From contig NZ_BONX01000028.1 in the NCBI RefSeq assembly GCF_016862935.1, positions 1 through 64,000 of the forward strand: 64,000 nt of DNA. The letters run 5' to 3'. The translations under genes were made by a program, and so were the position numbers. This document shows positions 16,280 through 25,436 of this stretch, piece after piece. Within the stretch, counting starts at the first letter, position 1; each line of letters begins with the position of its first letter. The stretch is from Plantactinospora mayteni (GTDB taxonomy: Bacteria > Actinomycetota > Actinomycetes > Mycobacteriales > Micromonosporaceae). The notes beneath the pieces are model-generated. The model was given only the letters and a program-made list of their open reading frames with translations, had not been told where the DNA came from and made no database searches.

Positions 16280-17353
16280 TCAGCCGAACTGGTCGGTTCT
16301 GCTGGAGTCGAGGATCAGTGTGTAGCTGAGCGGTTCACGGCGCGGCGTCAGGATGGTGGCCTCCCTGGCGAGCAGGCCGCCGGTGCGTTCGTCGAAGATC
16401 AGCACGTACTCGTAATGATTACGGTCGCCGCTGTCGGCCGGCGGCGTCATGGTCGTGCTTATCGCGACGCCCTTGCGTCCTGCCCGGTCGGTGGCCACGC
16501 CGCGCCACAGGAACCCGTCGAGGTTGGCCAGGGTGAGCAGGACCTGCGCACGCACCTGCCGGGGTACGACGTAGCGCTGGTACAACTCCGTGGTCCACTT
16601 GGTGGCGTGGGACGCGCCGTACTTCGCCCGTAGCAGTGTGGCGAGCGCGGTGGGGTCGGTGGGCGGCTGGGTCCGGTCGGTTGGGCGGGCCGCCTCTCCG
16701 GGGTCGGCTGTTGGGGCCGGGGCGACCGGGGGGATGTCGGTGGTCGTCTCGTTGGGGATCGGCGGATGGCCGAACTTGGGGAGTTCCCGCTCCCAGTACC
16801 GCCGGGACTCCTCGCTGGTGAACTCCGCCGCCAGGGTCGTCAGGCGGGAACGGCCGCTGCCGTCCGGCGCGGTCCACCGCCGGCGCTCCTCGACATACCT
16901 CAACTCGTGGCCCTCGTTCGAGAGCACCGAGGTACCCCAGGACTTGTCGTGGCAGTACGCGTACCGGCCGGACCTGCCGTCGTACGGGGCGTCGGTGATC
17001 CGGCCGGCGAGGGCGCGTAGCTGGGCGGCGGCGGGCTGCGGGTTGGTGTCGAACTGGTAGGCGACCGGCAGCAGGACCTGGCCGATCGCGGTGTTGTCCG
17101 GCCCGCTCGGCACGTGCGCCCCGCCGGTCGATCCTCTCGGCAGCGCGTACGCGGTGACGACGGCCGCCGCCACCGCGGCTCCGCCGAGCAGTATCTGCCG
17201 GCGCCGGGGCAGCAGCGGACGGGAGGATCCGGCCACGGCGGTCTCGGCTCGGGCGATGAGTTGCGCGGGCGTGACCGGCGGCGGGGCGATGGTCGTGTCG
17301 CGGGCCGGATCGGCCGGTCCGAATGCGGTGCGGATCTGCTCTTCAGCCTTCAT
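16280..17353 (-). CDS. CU044_5270-family single-pass membrane protein
   Basis: A 357-residue protein matching the actinobacterial CU044_5270 family. A cytoplasmic N-terminal segment of about 50 residues (MKAEEQIRTAFGPADPA) precedes one membrane helix (ILLGGAAVAAAVVTAYAL, about 54-71). A large extracytoplasmic domain follows, with the conserved LPKFGHPP and C-terminal EPLSYTLILD regions. Its ATG overlaps the stop of the upstream sigma gene (ATGA), indicating translational coupling. Family members almost always pair with an ECF sigma factor and may act as its membrane-anchored regulator, which is inference here. Confidence 0.8.
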   Translation of the reverse strand: MKAEEQIRTAFGPADPARDTTIAPPPVTPAQLIARAETAVAGSSRPLLPRRRQILLGGAAVAAAVVTAYALPRGSTGGAHVPSGPDNTAIGQVLLPVAYQFDTNPQPAAAQLRALAGRITDAPYDGRSGRYAYCHDKSWGTSVLSNEGHELRYVEERRRWTAPDGSGRSRLTTLAAEFTSEESRRYWERELPKFGHPPIPNETTTDIPPVAPAPTADPGEAARPTDRTQPPTDPTALATLLRAKYGASHATKWTTELYQRYVVPRQVRAQVLLTLANLDGFLWRGVATDRAGRKGVAISTTMTPPADSGDRNHYEYVLIFDERTGGLLAREATILTPRREPLSYTLILDSSRTDQFG

Positions 17354-17913
17354 GATGCCGTTGCCTTCACTTGGGTGCCGCGGCCGTGGGCCGGCGAGGT
17401 GGTCGGGACAGGTGCGGCCAGCACGGTGGCGAGCCGTCGCCGGGCGCGGTGCAGGCGGACCTTTGCCGCTGTCCGAGTACAACCCAGCACCTGGGCGGCC
17501 TCGGCGATGGTGAGCTGCTCCCAGCCGATCAGGCGGACGATCTCTCGATCGATCTCGGGAAGTCGGGCAAGGGCCGCGCGCAGGTCGGCGATGACCGGGA
17601 CCGAGCTGGGGTCGAATCCGTTCGCCGACTGGATCGCGGCGGTATCGGGCGGCAGCGGGTACGCCGGAGGATTCGTCCGCCGGGCCCGCCAGTGATTGGC
17701 GAGGAGGCGGCGGGCGACCCCGTACAGCCAGGGCAGGCTGTTGTCGGGCACGTCCTCACGCCGGCGCCACGCCACCTCGAACACCTCCTGTGCGATCTCG
17801 ACCGACGTGTCGGCATCCGCCAGCCGCCGGAGCCCGTACCTGACGATGTCCGGGTAGTGGGCGGCGAAGATGCCGTTGAACCACTGCTCGCCACGCCGCT
17901 CCGCCCAGCTCAT
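17350..17913 (-). CDS. ECF RNA polymerase sigma factor
   Basis: A 187-residue sigma-70-like protein. Region 2 spans about residues 15-80 (HYPDIVRYGLRRLADADTSV, then EIAQEVFEVAWRR and LPWLYGVARRLLANHWR). Region 4 lies at about 115-165 (LPEIDREIVRLIGWEQLTIAEAA, then LGCTRTAAKVRLHRARRRL). It is the first full-length gene of a coupled set: its ATG overlaps the stop of a 34-codon leader ORF and its own stop overlaps the next start. The downstream CU044_5270 protein is probably its regulatory partner. The target genes are unknown. Confidence 0.88.
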   Translation of the reverse strand: MSWAERRGEQWFNGIFAAHYPDIVRYGLRRLADADTSVEIAQEVFEVAWRRREDVPDNSLPWLYGVARRLLANHWRARRTNPPAYPLPPDTAAIQSANGFDPSSVPVIADLRAALARLPEIDREIVRLIGWEQLTIAEAAQVLGCTRTAAKVRLHRARRRLATVLAAPVPTTSPAHGRGTQVKATAS

Positions 17914-18014
17914 CGTGCGACCGGGGCGACCGCTGAGGTGGCAACTGCCTGAGCGCCGAAGGCGACAGCCAACGCCGTCCCCATGACGAACGGCGACAAT
18001 CTTCTGAATCGCAC
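17910..18014 (-). CDS. 34-residue signal-peptide-like leader ORF coupled to the ECF sigma gene
   Basis: GTG at 18014 follows GGAGG at 8 bases. The ORF encodes VRFRRLSPFVMGTALAVAFG then AQAVATSAVAPVAR and stops at a TGA that overlaps the sigma factor ATG (ATGA). The product is almost entirely a signal-sequence-like segment: a basic N-terminus, a hydrophobic core and AQA/ATS sites. It could be a tiny membrane or secreted peptide, or a translated leader that sets sigma translation. The strong binding site and exact overlap argue that it is translated. Confidence 0.6.
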   Translation of the reverse strand: MRFRRLSPFVMGTALAVAFGAQAVATSAVAPVAR

Positions 18015-18274
18015 GTGACGAACCTCCGGTTTGACGATGCGTCCACCCATCTGTGTGTCAGCCGTCGCCGGATGGTTACCGCCAAAATCGCTCGCCGGAG
18101 TGTGGGCTCTGACAGTCAGCCCGCCGGCTGGTCAGTTGCGCGGCCAGATCTGGAGCCGGGCAGTGCCCGGGCCTCGCCATGCCTGCACCGCGCGTGAAGC
18201 CCATACGCCGCGATTGTCACCCTCCCGGCTCGCCGGGAGTCGTACTCGCGATGGTCCAAGTCCTTGGAGGATAT

Positions 18275-21200
18275 ATGCATCGACGAGGTAGATCGGCCAC
18301 TGTTGCGGGATGCGTTCTCGCGCTCGTGCTCGGGGCGGAGACGGCCAGCTGGGCAAACGTGCCGCCGGGCGCGGGTCGGCCGGGGTCCGTACCGGGGGAT
18401 CGCGCGGGGATCGCGGCCGTTGGCAACGGTAGGCCGACCGGAGGGCGGCCGGTCACGGTCACGTTGCTGACTGGTGATCGGGTGACGGTGCGCGGGACAC
18501 GGACGAGCATCCAGCGCGGCCCAGGGCGGTCGAAGATGCGATTCGTGACCAGTTGGACCGGTGGAAACGTCAGCGTTGTTCCGCAGGACGCGGTACCGCT
18601 GCTGAGGGCGGGCAAGCTGGATCCACGGCTGTTCGAGGTGACGGAACTAATCCGGTCCGGGTACGACGACACGGCCCGGAAGTCGTTGCCCCTGCTGGTG
18701 ACGTACGGCCGGGCGGGTGACCGGCGGACCGCAGCGGGGATCGCGGGTGTCCGGGTGGTGGCGGACCTGCCTGCGGTGAACGGGGCGGCTCTCGATGCGC
18801 CGAAGGCGCGGATCGGTGAGGTGTGGGCGTCTGTCACTCGTACCCGGGCCGGGGTCCGGTCACAGACTGCGGGTGGGGTCGACAGGATCTGGCTCGACGG
18901 CAGGCGGGATCTGTCGCTGGAGCATAGCGTGCCGCAGATCGGTGCCCCGGCCGCTCATCAGGCAGGTTTCACCGGTCGGGGGGTACGGGTCGCGGTTCTC
19001 GATTCCGGCGTCGACGACGACCATCCGGACCTGAATGTGGCGGAGACGCGGAACTTCAGCGACGCACCGGACGCGAGGGACACGGTCGGACACGGTACCC
19101 ACGTGGCCTCGATCATCGCCGGCAGCGGCGCCGCCTCCGGTGGCAAGTACCGGGGTGTGGCCCCGGGGGCCACGCTGTTGTCGGGCAAGGTCTGTGGTGA
19201 TTTCTGCCAGGAGTCGGCGATCCTGGCCGGGATGCACTGGGCCGCGGTCGAGAAACGGGCGACGGTGGTCAATCTCAGCCTGGGCGGCAGGGATCGGCCA
19301 GGGCTCGATCCGCTGGAGGAAGCAATCAACACGCTGACGGCGCAGACCGGGACGCTGTTCGTGGTCGCCGCCGGCAACAACGAGTTTTCCCCGGTGTCGT
19401 CGCCGTCCAGCGCGGACGCGGCGCTCAGCGTCGGCGCCGTGGACAGGGAAGACAGGCTCGCCGCCTTTTCCAGCACGGGGCCACGGGTCGGTGATGGCGG
19501 GATCAAGCCGGACATCACCGCGCCGGGGGTGGACATCGCCGCCGCCCGTGCGGCCGGCACCTTACTCGGCATCCCGATGGCGGGTGACAAATATGTCCAG
19601 GCGTCGGGTACGTCGATGGCGAGCCCCCACGTGGCTGGTGCGGTCGCGTTGCTGGCGCAGCAGCATCCGGACTGGACGGCGGGGCAGCTCAAGGGCACGC
19701 TGATGGGGTCGGCCGCGCCGCAGCCCGGCCAGACGGTGTACCAGCAGGGTGCCGGTCGGGTCGACGTCGCCCGCGCTGTCGCCCAGACGGTCGTCTCGGA
19801 GCCGGCCAGCATCATGTTCGGTAAGGCGTCGTGGCCGCACCACGACGACGAACCGGTCCGCCGGACCGTCGCCTACCGCAACCACGGCCCGACGGCGGTG
19901 ACTCTGGAGTTGGCGGCAGAGGTGACCGGCCCGGACGGCGAACCCGCACCGGCCGGGATGTTCACCCTCGCCGCCGATCGGGTGACGGTGCCGGCGGGTG
20001 GCCGGGCCGAGGTCGCCGTCACGGCCGACACCACCGTCGACGGCGCCGACGGACTCTTCGCTGGACGGATCGTCGCCCGGGCAGGTGCGACCGTGCTGAG
20101 CACCCCGGTTGCCGTGGAGAAAGAGGTGGAAACCTTCACCGTCAGGGTCACCCACCTCGACCGCAGTGGCGCCAGGACCCCGAACCACGCAACCGATCTG
20201 GCCCGGCTGGACGGGAACATGCCCAGCTGGATCAGTGTGGATGACCCGGACGCCGACGGCGTCGCCGAAGTGCGAGTGCCAAAGGGCCGGTACGGCCTGC
20301 ACAGCAGGTTGTGGGACGTCAACGGTGACGGCGACCAGGACACGTCTGCGCAGATCGTCAAGCCGGAACTGCTGGTCACCGGCGACACCACCCTTACCGT
20401 CGATGCCCGCCGGGCCGGGCCCGTCAAGGTGACCGTCCCGGAGGCGTCCGCTGCCCCTGTCCTAGCCCAGACAACCGCGATCTTCAGCGGGGAACGAGTG
20501 GGCTACGGGATCTCGTCCGATCACACCAGTTACGCCGGACACTTCATCGGTCAGATCGGACCGGCCGTACCAGCGGACCGGTTCGTTTCCTGGGTCGACA
20601 GCCAATGGACTGATCCGGACGTGCCGGCGACCCCCTACCTGTACGTGCTGAGTGAGACCATCCCCGGCAGCCTGCCGAACGGATTCACCCGCACCTACGA
20701 CCGCAGCGACCTGGCCACCGTCAGGAACGAGTTCCGCGGCGAGACCGGCCTGGCTGGTGTACGGACCGTGTTCCCGGCAAAGGAGATGTCCTCCGGAGCC
20801 CCCGTGCCGGTCACGGTGCCCGGCACCCTGGTCGAATTCCACAACACCAACGAGACGGGGCGGGTGTCGAACACGGCGATCGGCGTACCGACCGAGGATG
20901 GCTGGCTGGACAAGGCCATATTCCTGGATTCGCGGCCTACGACCTACCAGGCCGGCCGCCAGTACCGCGACGCCTGGAATTCCGCCCCGTACGCGCCCAC
21001 CCTGGCAACCCGATGGCCGGACCAGGGCATCGTCCGGCGCGGCGACTACATCGAAATCGACATACCGCTGCACGCAGACCACGCCGGCCATCCCGGTATC
21101 TCGTCAAGCCTCGACGACGCCCGGACCGCCTTGTACCGCAACGGACACCTGGTCGGCGAGTACACCGGACCCGGTTGGAATGCCTGGGGCACTTTCCTGG

Positions 21201-21649
21201 TACCGCCCGACGCCGCCCGGTATCGCCTGGAGACGTCGGCCAAACGGAGCTTCACCGACCTGAGCACTGAGGTGAGCGCCAGTTGGACCTTTCCCTCTCA
21301 GCGGACCGACGGCAACGGGACCACCAAACCACCGGCCTCGACCGTACGGTTCACTCCCACTCTCGACACCAACAACGCCGCCCCCGCCGGACAAGTCTTC
21401 GATATCCCCGTCCGGGTGGAACCCCAATCCGGAGCGCCGGCCGCCCCGGTCCGAACCCTGACCGTCCAGATCTCCTACGACGCAGGCAGAACCTGGAAGA
21501 ACGCCACCCTGCGCCCTGACGGCAGCGCCTGGACAGCTACCGTGACCCACCCCACCGGCACCGGCCACGCCTCGCTGCGGGCCACCGCCACCGACACCAA
21601 CGGCAACACCGTCACCCAAACCGTGATCCAGGCATACCGCCTGCGCTGA
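18275..21649 (+). CDS. Secreted S8 family serine protease (subtilase)
   Basis: A 1124-residue exported protease. An N-terminal signal peptide (about 1-35) precedes a propeptide-like region. The subtilisin domain has catalytic Asp 243 (VAVLDSGVDDDHPDL), His 273 (VGHGTHVASI) and Ser 447 (ASGTSMASPHVAG); the oxyanion Asn lies in VVAAGNNEF. About 600 residues of beta-sandwich-like C-terminal domains follow, ending near an Ig-like segment (TLTVQISYDAGRTWKNATL). ATG 18275 is preceded by GGAGG at 4 bases; a GTG or ATG further upstream would lengthen the signal region unnaturally. It probably degrades extracellular protein; no dedicated regulator is seen. Confidence 0.93.
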   Translation: MHRRGRSATVAGCVLALVLGAETASWANVPPGAGRPGSVPGDRAGIAAVGNGRPTGGRPVTVTLLTGDRVTVRGTRTSIQRGPGRSKMRFVTSWTGGNVSVVPQDAVPLLRAGKLDPRLFEVTELIRSGYDDTARKSLPLLVTYGRAGDRRTAAGIAGVRVVADLPAVNGAALDAPKARIGEVWASVTRTRAGVRSQTAGGVDRIWLDGRRDLSLEHSVPQIGAPAAHQAGFTGRGVRVAVLDSGVDDDHPDLNVAETRNFSDAPDARDTVGHGTHVASIIAGSGAASGGKYRGVAPGATLLSGKVCGDFCQESAILAGMHWAAVEKRATVVNLSLGGRDRPGLDPLEEAINTLTAQTGTLFVVAAGNNEFSPVSSPSSADAALSVGAVDREDRLAAFSSTGPRVGDGGIKPDITAPGVDIAAARAAGTLLGIPMAGDKYVQASGTSMASPHVAGAVALLAQQHPDWTAGQLKGTLMGSAAPQPGQTVYQQGAGRVDVARAVAQTVVSEPASIMFGKASWPHHDDEPVRRTVAYRNHGPTAVTLELAAEVTGPDGEPAPAGMFTLAADRVTVPAGGRAEVAVTADTTVDGADGLFAGRIVARAGATVLSTPVAVEKEVETFTVRVTHLDRSGARTPNHATDLARLDGNMPSWISVDDPDADGVAEVRVPKGRYGLHSRLWDVNGDGDQDTSAQIVKPELLVTGDTTLTVDARRAGPVKVTVPEASAAPVLAQTTAIFSGERVGYGISSDHTSYAGHFIGQIGPAVPADRFVSWVDSQWTDPDVPATPYLYVLSETIPGSLPNGFTRTYDRSDLATVRNEFRGETGLAGVRTVFPAKEMSSGAPVPVTVPGTLVEFHNTNETGRVSNTAIGVPTEDGWLDKAIFLDSRPTTYQAGRQYRDAWNSAPYAPTLATRWPDQGIVRRGDYIEIDIPLHADHAGHPGISSSLDDARTALYRNGHLVGEYTGPGWNAWGTFLVPPDAARYRLETSAKRSFTDLSTEVSASWTFPSQRTDGNGTTKPPASTVRFTPTLDTNNAAPAGQVFDIPVRVEPQSGAPAAPVRTLTVQISYDAGRTWKNATLRPDGSAWTATVTHPTGTGHASLRATATDTNGNTVTQTVIQAYRLR

Positions 21650-21722
21650 ACCAGCGTTCCGTCCGGGTCCACCTTTGTATCGCCCCTTGTTACAGGCTGA
21701 CGTCGCGTCGGGCGGACTAACG

Positions 21723-21764
21723 ATTACGGGCCGGTTCTCGATCTTGCGAGAACCGGCCCGTAAT
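21723..21764. terminator. Strong hairpin terminator between the subtilase gene and the tRNA gene
   Basis: Perfect 18-base arms (21723-21740 and 21747-21764; core ACGGGCCGGTTCTCG) enclose a 6-base loop. It lies downstream of both the plus-strand protease gene and the minus-strand tRNA gene, so it probably works in both directions. Confidence 0.85.
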
Positions 21765-21775
21765 CTGCTACTTCG

Positions 21776-21852
21776 TGGTAGCGGGGACAGGATTTGAACC
21801 TGCGGCCTCTGGGTTATGAGCCCAGCGAGCTACCGAGCTGCTCCACCCCGCG
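21776..21852 (-). tRNA. tRNA-fMet (CAT), copy 1
   Basis: The 77-nt reverse strand starts CGCGGGGTGGAGCAG, has the anticodon arm CTGGGCTCATAACCCAG and the T-loop GGTTCAAATCC, and ends TACCA with the CCA encoded. The unpaired first base of the acceptor stem (C opposite T) and three G-C pairs in the anticodon stem mark an initiator tRNA. It differs from copy 2 by one base in the variable region. Confidence 0.93.
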
Positions 21853-21977
21853 TCGCCGGATGAACCTTAGCCCAACTGCGTCCGAAGTCCAACTTGAAAA
21901 CCTCTCGATCGGCGCCGCACGTCCGAGCGTCGCAATGCCTGACGACCACGCGTCGGGAGTAGGAACATAGGAAAAGC

Positions 21978-22013
21978 AAGAACCCGGCCCCATAGTCGGG
22001 AAACCGGGTTCTT
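21978..22013 (-). terminator. Terminator of the second initiator tRNA gene
   Basis: AAGAACCCGG (21978-21987) and CCGGGTTCTT (22004-22013) form a perfect 10-base stem, 14 bases beyond the 3' end of the tRNA at 22027. Confidence 0.8.
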
Positions 22014-22026
22014 ACTACTGTTTCTC

Positions 22027-22103
22027 TGGTAGCGGGGACAGGATTTGAACCTGCGACCTCTGGGTTATGAGCCCAGCGAGCTACCGAGCTGCTCCACCCC
22101 GCG
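22027..22103 (-). tRNA. tRNA-fMet (CAT), copy 2
   Basis: A 77-nt initiator tRNA with encoded CCA. It is identical to copy 1 except one variable-loop position (T here, C in copy 1 on the tRNA strand). The two genes are 174 bases apart in the same direction, and each has its own hairpin terminator. Confidence 0.93.
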
Positions 22104-22208
22104 TCGGCTCGTTAACACTAGCGCACACCGCCCACGCCCCGCAAAACGGGGGGCGAACTACCCGGCGGCGACCATATCGCCGCCGCCGGGAATCCGCGTA
22201 CGACCTGG

Positions 22209-25200
22209 TCAGCCGCTCGGGGAAGCCGGTGGCGGGCTGGGCGTACCGCCACTCGCAGCCGGTGAGCCGGCCGGGGCCGGAGATGCGCCCGAATTCGGTG
22301 CCCGGTCACCGCCCGCCGTCCGCTGGGCGTTCTGGAACTCGGTCATCGCGTCGTCGAGCGCCTTCAGCGCGCGGCCGTACCGCTCGAAGTCGCCGGCGGT
22401 CTGGGCGGCCTTGACCTCGACGATCGCGGCCTGCACCTTGCTCGCGGCGGCGGCCAGCTCCGCCGTCATCTGCGGATTGGTGTCCGCCGGTGGTGCCGTC
22501 GGGGTGGGCGTCGGGTTCGTGCCGCCGTCGGTCGGTGGCGGTGGCGTCGTCGGCGTCGTCGGGGCGGCCTTCTTGCCCTGCTCGACGAGCTGTTTGATGC
22601 CCTCTTCGAGGCTGTTCGCGAGTGCGACGTACTGGCCGCCGTCGCCGTACGAGATCAGCACCCGTTGCAGCAGCGGATAGGCGTTCGTCTGGTTGCTCTT
22701 CACGTAGACCGGTTCGACGTAGAGCATGCCGTCGCCGAAGGGCAGCGAGAGCAGATTGCCGTACTGCACCTGGGCCTGGTTCGAGGAGAGCAGGTTGAGT
22801 TCCTGCCGGATGTTGGCGTTGTTGGTCATCTTCTGGTGCACCTGGACCGGCCCGGATACCGCCGTCTGGTCGGGCAGTTCCAGCACCTCCAACCGGGGCT
22901 GGCCGTTGAGGTAGGACCCGCTGATCAGCGCGGCGAGGTTCTGCCGGCCGGCCGGGGTGACCGCCGAGGTGAGCTGGAAGCGCGGCTCCTCCTGCTCCGG
23001 CAACTGGGTGTAGAGGTAGTACGGCGGCTGCTTCTTACCGGAGTCCGGCGCGTCCGGCGCGTTCGGCACCTCCCAGAAGTCCTGCCCGGAGAAGAACTCG
23101 GACGGGTCCGTGACGTGGAACTTCGCCAGCAGGTTGCGCTGCACCTTGAACATGTCGGCCGGGTAGCGGAAGTGTGCCGCCAGGTCGGCCGGGATCTCCG
23201 ACTTCGGCTTCACCAGATCGCCGCCGAACGCCTTGTTCCATGCCTTCAGCACCGGGTCGCTCTCGTCGAACTGGTAGAGCGTCACCGTGCCGTCGTACGC
23301 GTCGACGGTCGCCTTCACCGAGTTCCGGATGTAGTTGATGTCCTCCCGGGCCAACTCGAAGGTGCCCAGCCCGGTCAGCTCGTCGGCGGTCTCCTCCTGG
23401 AGGTTCACCTGCTCGGCGTACGGGTAGGTGGCCGCCGTGGTGTAGCCGTCGACGATCCACTGGATCCGCCCGCCGACCACCGCCGGGTACGGGTCGCCGT
23501 CCAGGGTGAGGAACGGCGCGACCTTCTCCACCCGGTCGCGGGGGTTACGCACGTAGAGCAGCTTGGAGGCGTCGTTGATCGCCCCGGAGAGCACGAAGTT
23601 CGGCTCCTGCTCCTTGATCGAGTAGAGCAGCCGGCGCCCGAACGAGCCGATCTCGACCCCGCCCGAACCGGTGTAGGTGTAGTACTGCTCGCCGCCGTCC
23701 CGGCCGGTCGGCCGGTCGAACTCGACCGGGTTGTTCCCGTCGGTCTGCCCGACGATCGCGTAGTCGCTGCCGTCCATCTGCTCGCCGTAGTAGATCCGCG
23801 ACTGGTTGGCCGGGATCGTCTCGGTCGCCGACGAGCACGCCTCCTCGGTGCGCTCACCGAGGAAGCCGGAGACGAAGAACGGCTGGCCGCCGCAGACCAC
23901 CTGGTTGGCGGGCGCACCGACCAGGCCGTACCCGTGGGTGAAGACGGTGTGCCGGTTGATCCAGTTGCTCTGCTGGTCGGTCAGCTCCAGATAGTTGATC
24001 TCCCGCATGCCGACGACGTAGTCCTGGGTCTCGCCGTTGACCTGGTAACGGTCGATGTCGAGCTTCGGGCCGAAGTCGTAGAAGCCCCGCACCTGCTGGA
24101 GCTGGGTGTAGGTCTCGGAGACCAGTTGCGGGTCCAGCAGCCGGATGTTCGGCACCACCGCGTTCTCGGTGGCCAGCGTCTCCGGCGGCCTCAGGTTCCC
24201 CGCGTTGTACGGCGCCGTCACGGTGCCGGCGAGCCCGAAGGCGTCCCGGGTGGCGGTGATGCTGCGCTCGATGTACGCGGCTTCCTTGTCCTTGACGCTC
24301 GGCTTGACCTCGAAGGTCTGCACCGCCCACGGGTAGATGCCGCCGATCGCCACCGCCGAGATGCCGAGCAGGGCGAGCGAGATGCCGGGCCAGACCAGGT
24401 TCCGGATGAAGGCGTTGGAGAAGAGGATGATCGCCAGCGCGACCACCACCGAGATGTACGCGAGGATCTCCTTGGCCGGCAGCAGCGCGTTGATGTCGGC
24501 GTAGCCGGCGCCGTACAGGTTGACGCCCTCGTTGAACTCCAGCAGCATCGCCCGCCGGTCGAGCACGTACGCCAGCGCCTTGAGCAGTACGAAGACCGCG
24601 ACCAGCGTGGTCAGGTGGGCCCGGGCGGCGCTGGTCATCCGGTCGCCGACGCCCTGTAGCCGCACCCCGCCGAAGATGTAGTGCATCGCCAGCGAGCCGA
24701 TCACCGCCAGCACCACGGCGGTGAAGCCGACGCCGAGCAGATAGCGCAGGAACGGGAACTGGAAGACGTAGAACCCGATATCGATCTTGAATTCCGGGTC
24801 CTCGATGCCGAACGTCTGCGAGTTCCGGAACAGCATCCACTGACCCCATCGGGTCTGCGCGGAGAGGCCGGCGAAGAGTCCGACGATGATCCCGACCGCG
24901 ACCAGCCAGGTGCCGAGCCGGGGGGCCAGCACCGAACGGTAGCGCTCCAGGGTCACCTGCTCCGGCGAATTGGGTCGGAGCACCGGCCGCAGCCGGTAGG
25001 CCAGCCACATGTTGCCGCTGACCAGCAGCGCCATGGCCAGGCCGATCACGACGAAGAGCAGGATCCGGGTGACCAGCACCCCGCTGAAGACCCGGGTGTA
25101 CTGCACCTCGTCGAACCAGAGCCAGTCGGTCCACGCCTGGACGCCCCAGCCCAGCAAGGTGAGGAGCAGGAACACCCCGAGGAGTACGCCGACCGTGACG

Positions 25201-25247
25201 CGACCGCGTCGACTCATTCTGGGTATGGGGCTGCTACGCATGACCAC
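22209..25247 (-). CDS. UPF0182 family membrane protein
   Basis: A 1012-residue protein of the UPF0182/COG1615 family. Seven or so membrane helices fill the first third (GVLLGVFLLLTLLGWGVQAW, ILLFVVIGLAMALLVSGNMW, FLRYLLGVGFTAVVLAVIGS and others). A large extracytoplasmic domain follows (YRLRPVLRPNSPEQ, YIERSITATRDAFGL, GLVGAPANQV). The tail is Pro/Thr-rich with a final helical region. GTG 25247 has GGAG six bases upstream; ATG 25241 or 25217 are alternatives. The function is unknown; the remembered M. tuberculosis counterpart is Rv3193c. It lies downstream of the Lon-like protease gene on the same strand. Confidence 0.9.
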   Translation of the reverse strand: MVMRSSPIPRMSRRGRVTVGVLLGVFLLLTLLGWGVQAWTDWLWFDEVQYTRVFSGVLVTRILLFVVIGLAMALLVSGNMWLAYRLRPVLRPNSPEQVTLERYRSVLAPRLGTWLVAVGIIVGLFAGLSAQTRWGQWMLFRNSQTFGIEDPEFKIDIGFYVFQFPFLRYLLGVGFTAVVLAVIGSLAMHYIFGGVRLQGVGDRMTSAARAHLTTLVAVFVLLKALAYVLDRRAMLLEFNEGVNLYGAGYADINALLPAKEILAYISVVVALAIILFSNAFIRNLVWPGISLALLGISAVAIGGIYPWAVQTFEVKPSVKDKEAAYIERSITATRDAFGLAGTVTAPYNAGNLRPPETLATENAVVPNIRLLDPQLVSETYTQLQQVRGFYDFGPKLDIDRYQVNGETQDYVVGMREINYLELTDQQSNWINRHTVFTHGYGLVGAPANQVVCGGQPFFVSGFLGERTEEACSSATETIPANQSRIYYGEQMDGSDYAIVGQTDGNNPVEFDRPTGRDGGEQYYTYTGSGGVEIGSFGRRLLYSIKEQEPNFVLSGAINDASKLLYVRNPRDRVEKVAPFLTLDGDPYPAVVGGRIQWIVDGYTTAATYPYAEQVNLQEETADELTGLGTFELAREDINYIRNSVKATVDAYDGTVTLYQFDESDPVLKAWNKAFGGDLVKPKSEIPADLAAHFRYPADMFKVQRNLLAKFHVTDPSEFFSGQDFWEVPNAPDAPDSGKKQPPYYLYTQLPEQEEPRFQLTSAVTPAGRQNLAALISGSYLNGQPRLEVLELPDQTAVSGPVQVHQKMTNNANIRQELNLLSSNQAQVQYGNLLSLPFGDGMLYVEPVYVKSNQTNAYPLLQRVLISYGDGGQYVALANSLEEGIKQLVEQGKKAAPTTPTTPPPPTDGGTNPTPTPTAPPADTNPQMTAELAAAASKVQAAIVEVKAAQTAGDFERYGRALKALDDAMTEFQNAQRTAGGDRAPNSGASPAPAGSPAASGGTPSPPPASPSG

Positions 25248-25436
25248 TGTTGGCTCCGCACCTTCGGCAATGACCGGCTCTGATCAGAGCACCTAGACTA
25301 CGGGGTATTCCTGAGTACGATCGGTCCCCCGTCGGGCCGGCCGGAAACGACCGGTCAGCCGGACGGGACGCGTGGTCACCGACGCGCCGTCATACCGGTG
25401 CCGGACAGTAGCCCGACACCGACACCGCGTAACGCC

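Noticed and set aside
21776-22103. Integrated element at the duplicated tRNA genes
   Set aside because: The two tRNA genes are only 174 bases apart with terminator sequence between; no integrase or foreign gene is seen.
22665-24659. 664-residue ORF antisense to the UPF0182 gene
   Set aside because: It arises from the GC-rich third positions of the real gene, has Arg/Val/Gly-heavy low-complexity sequence and no motif; UPF0182 features are clear on the other strand.
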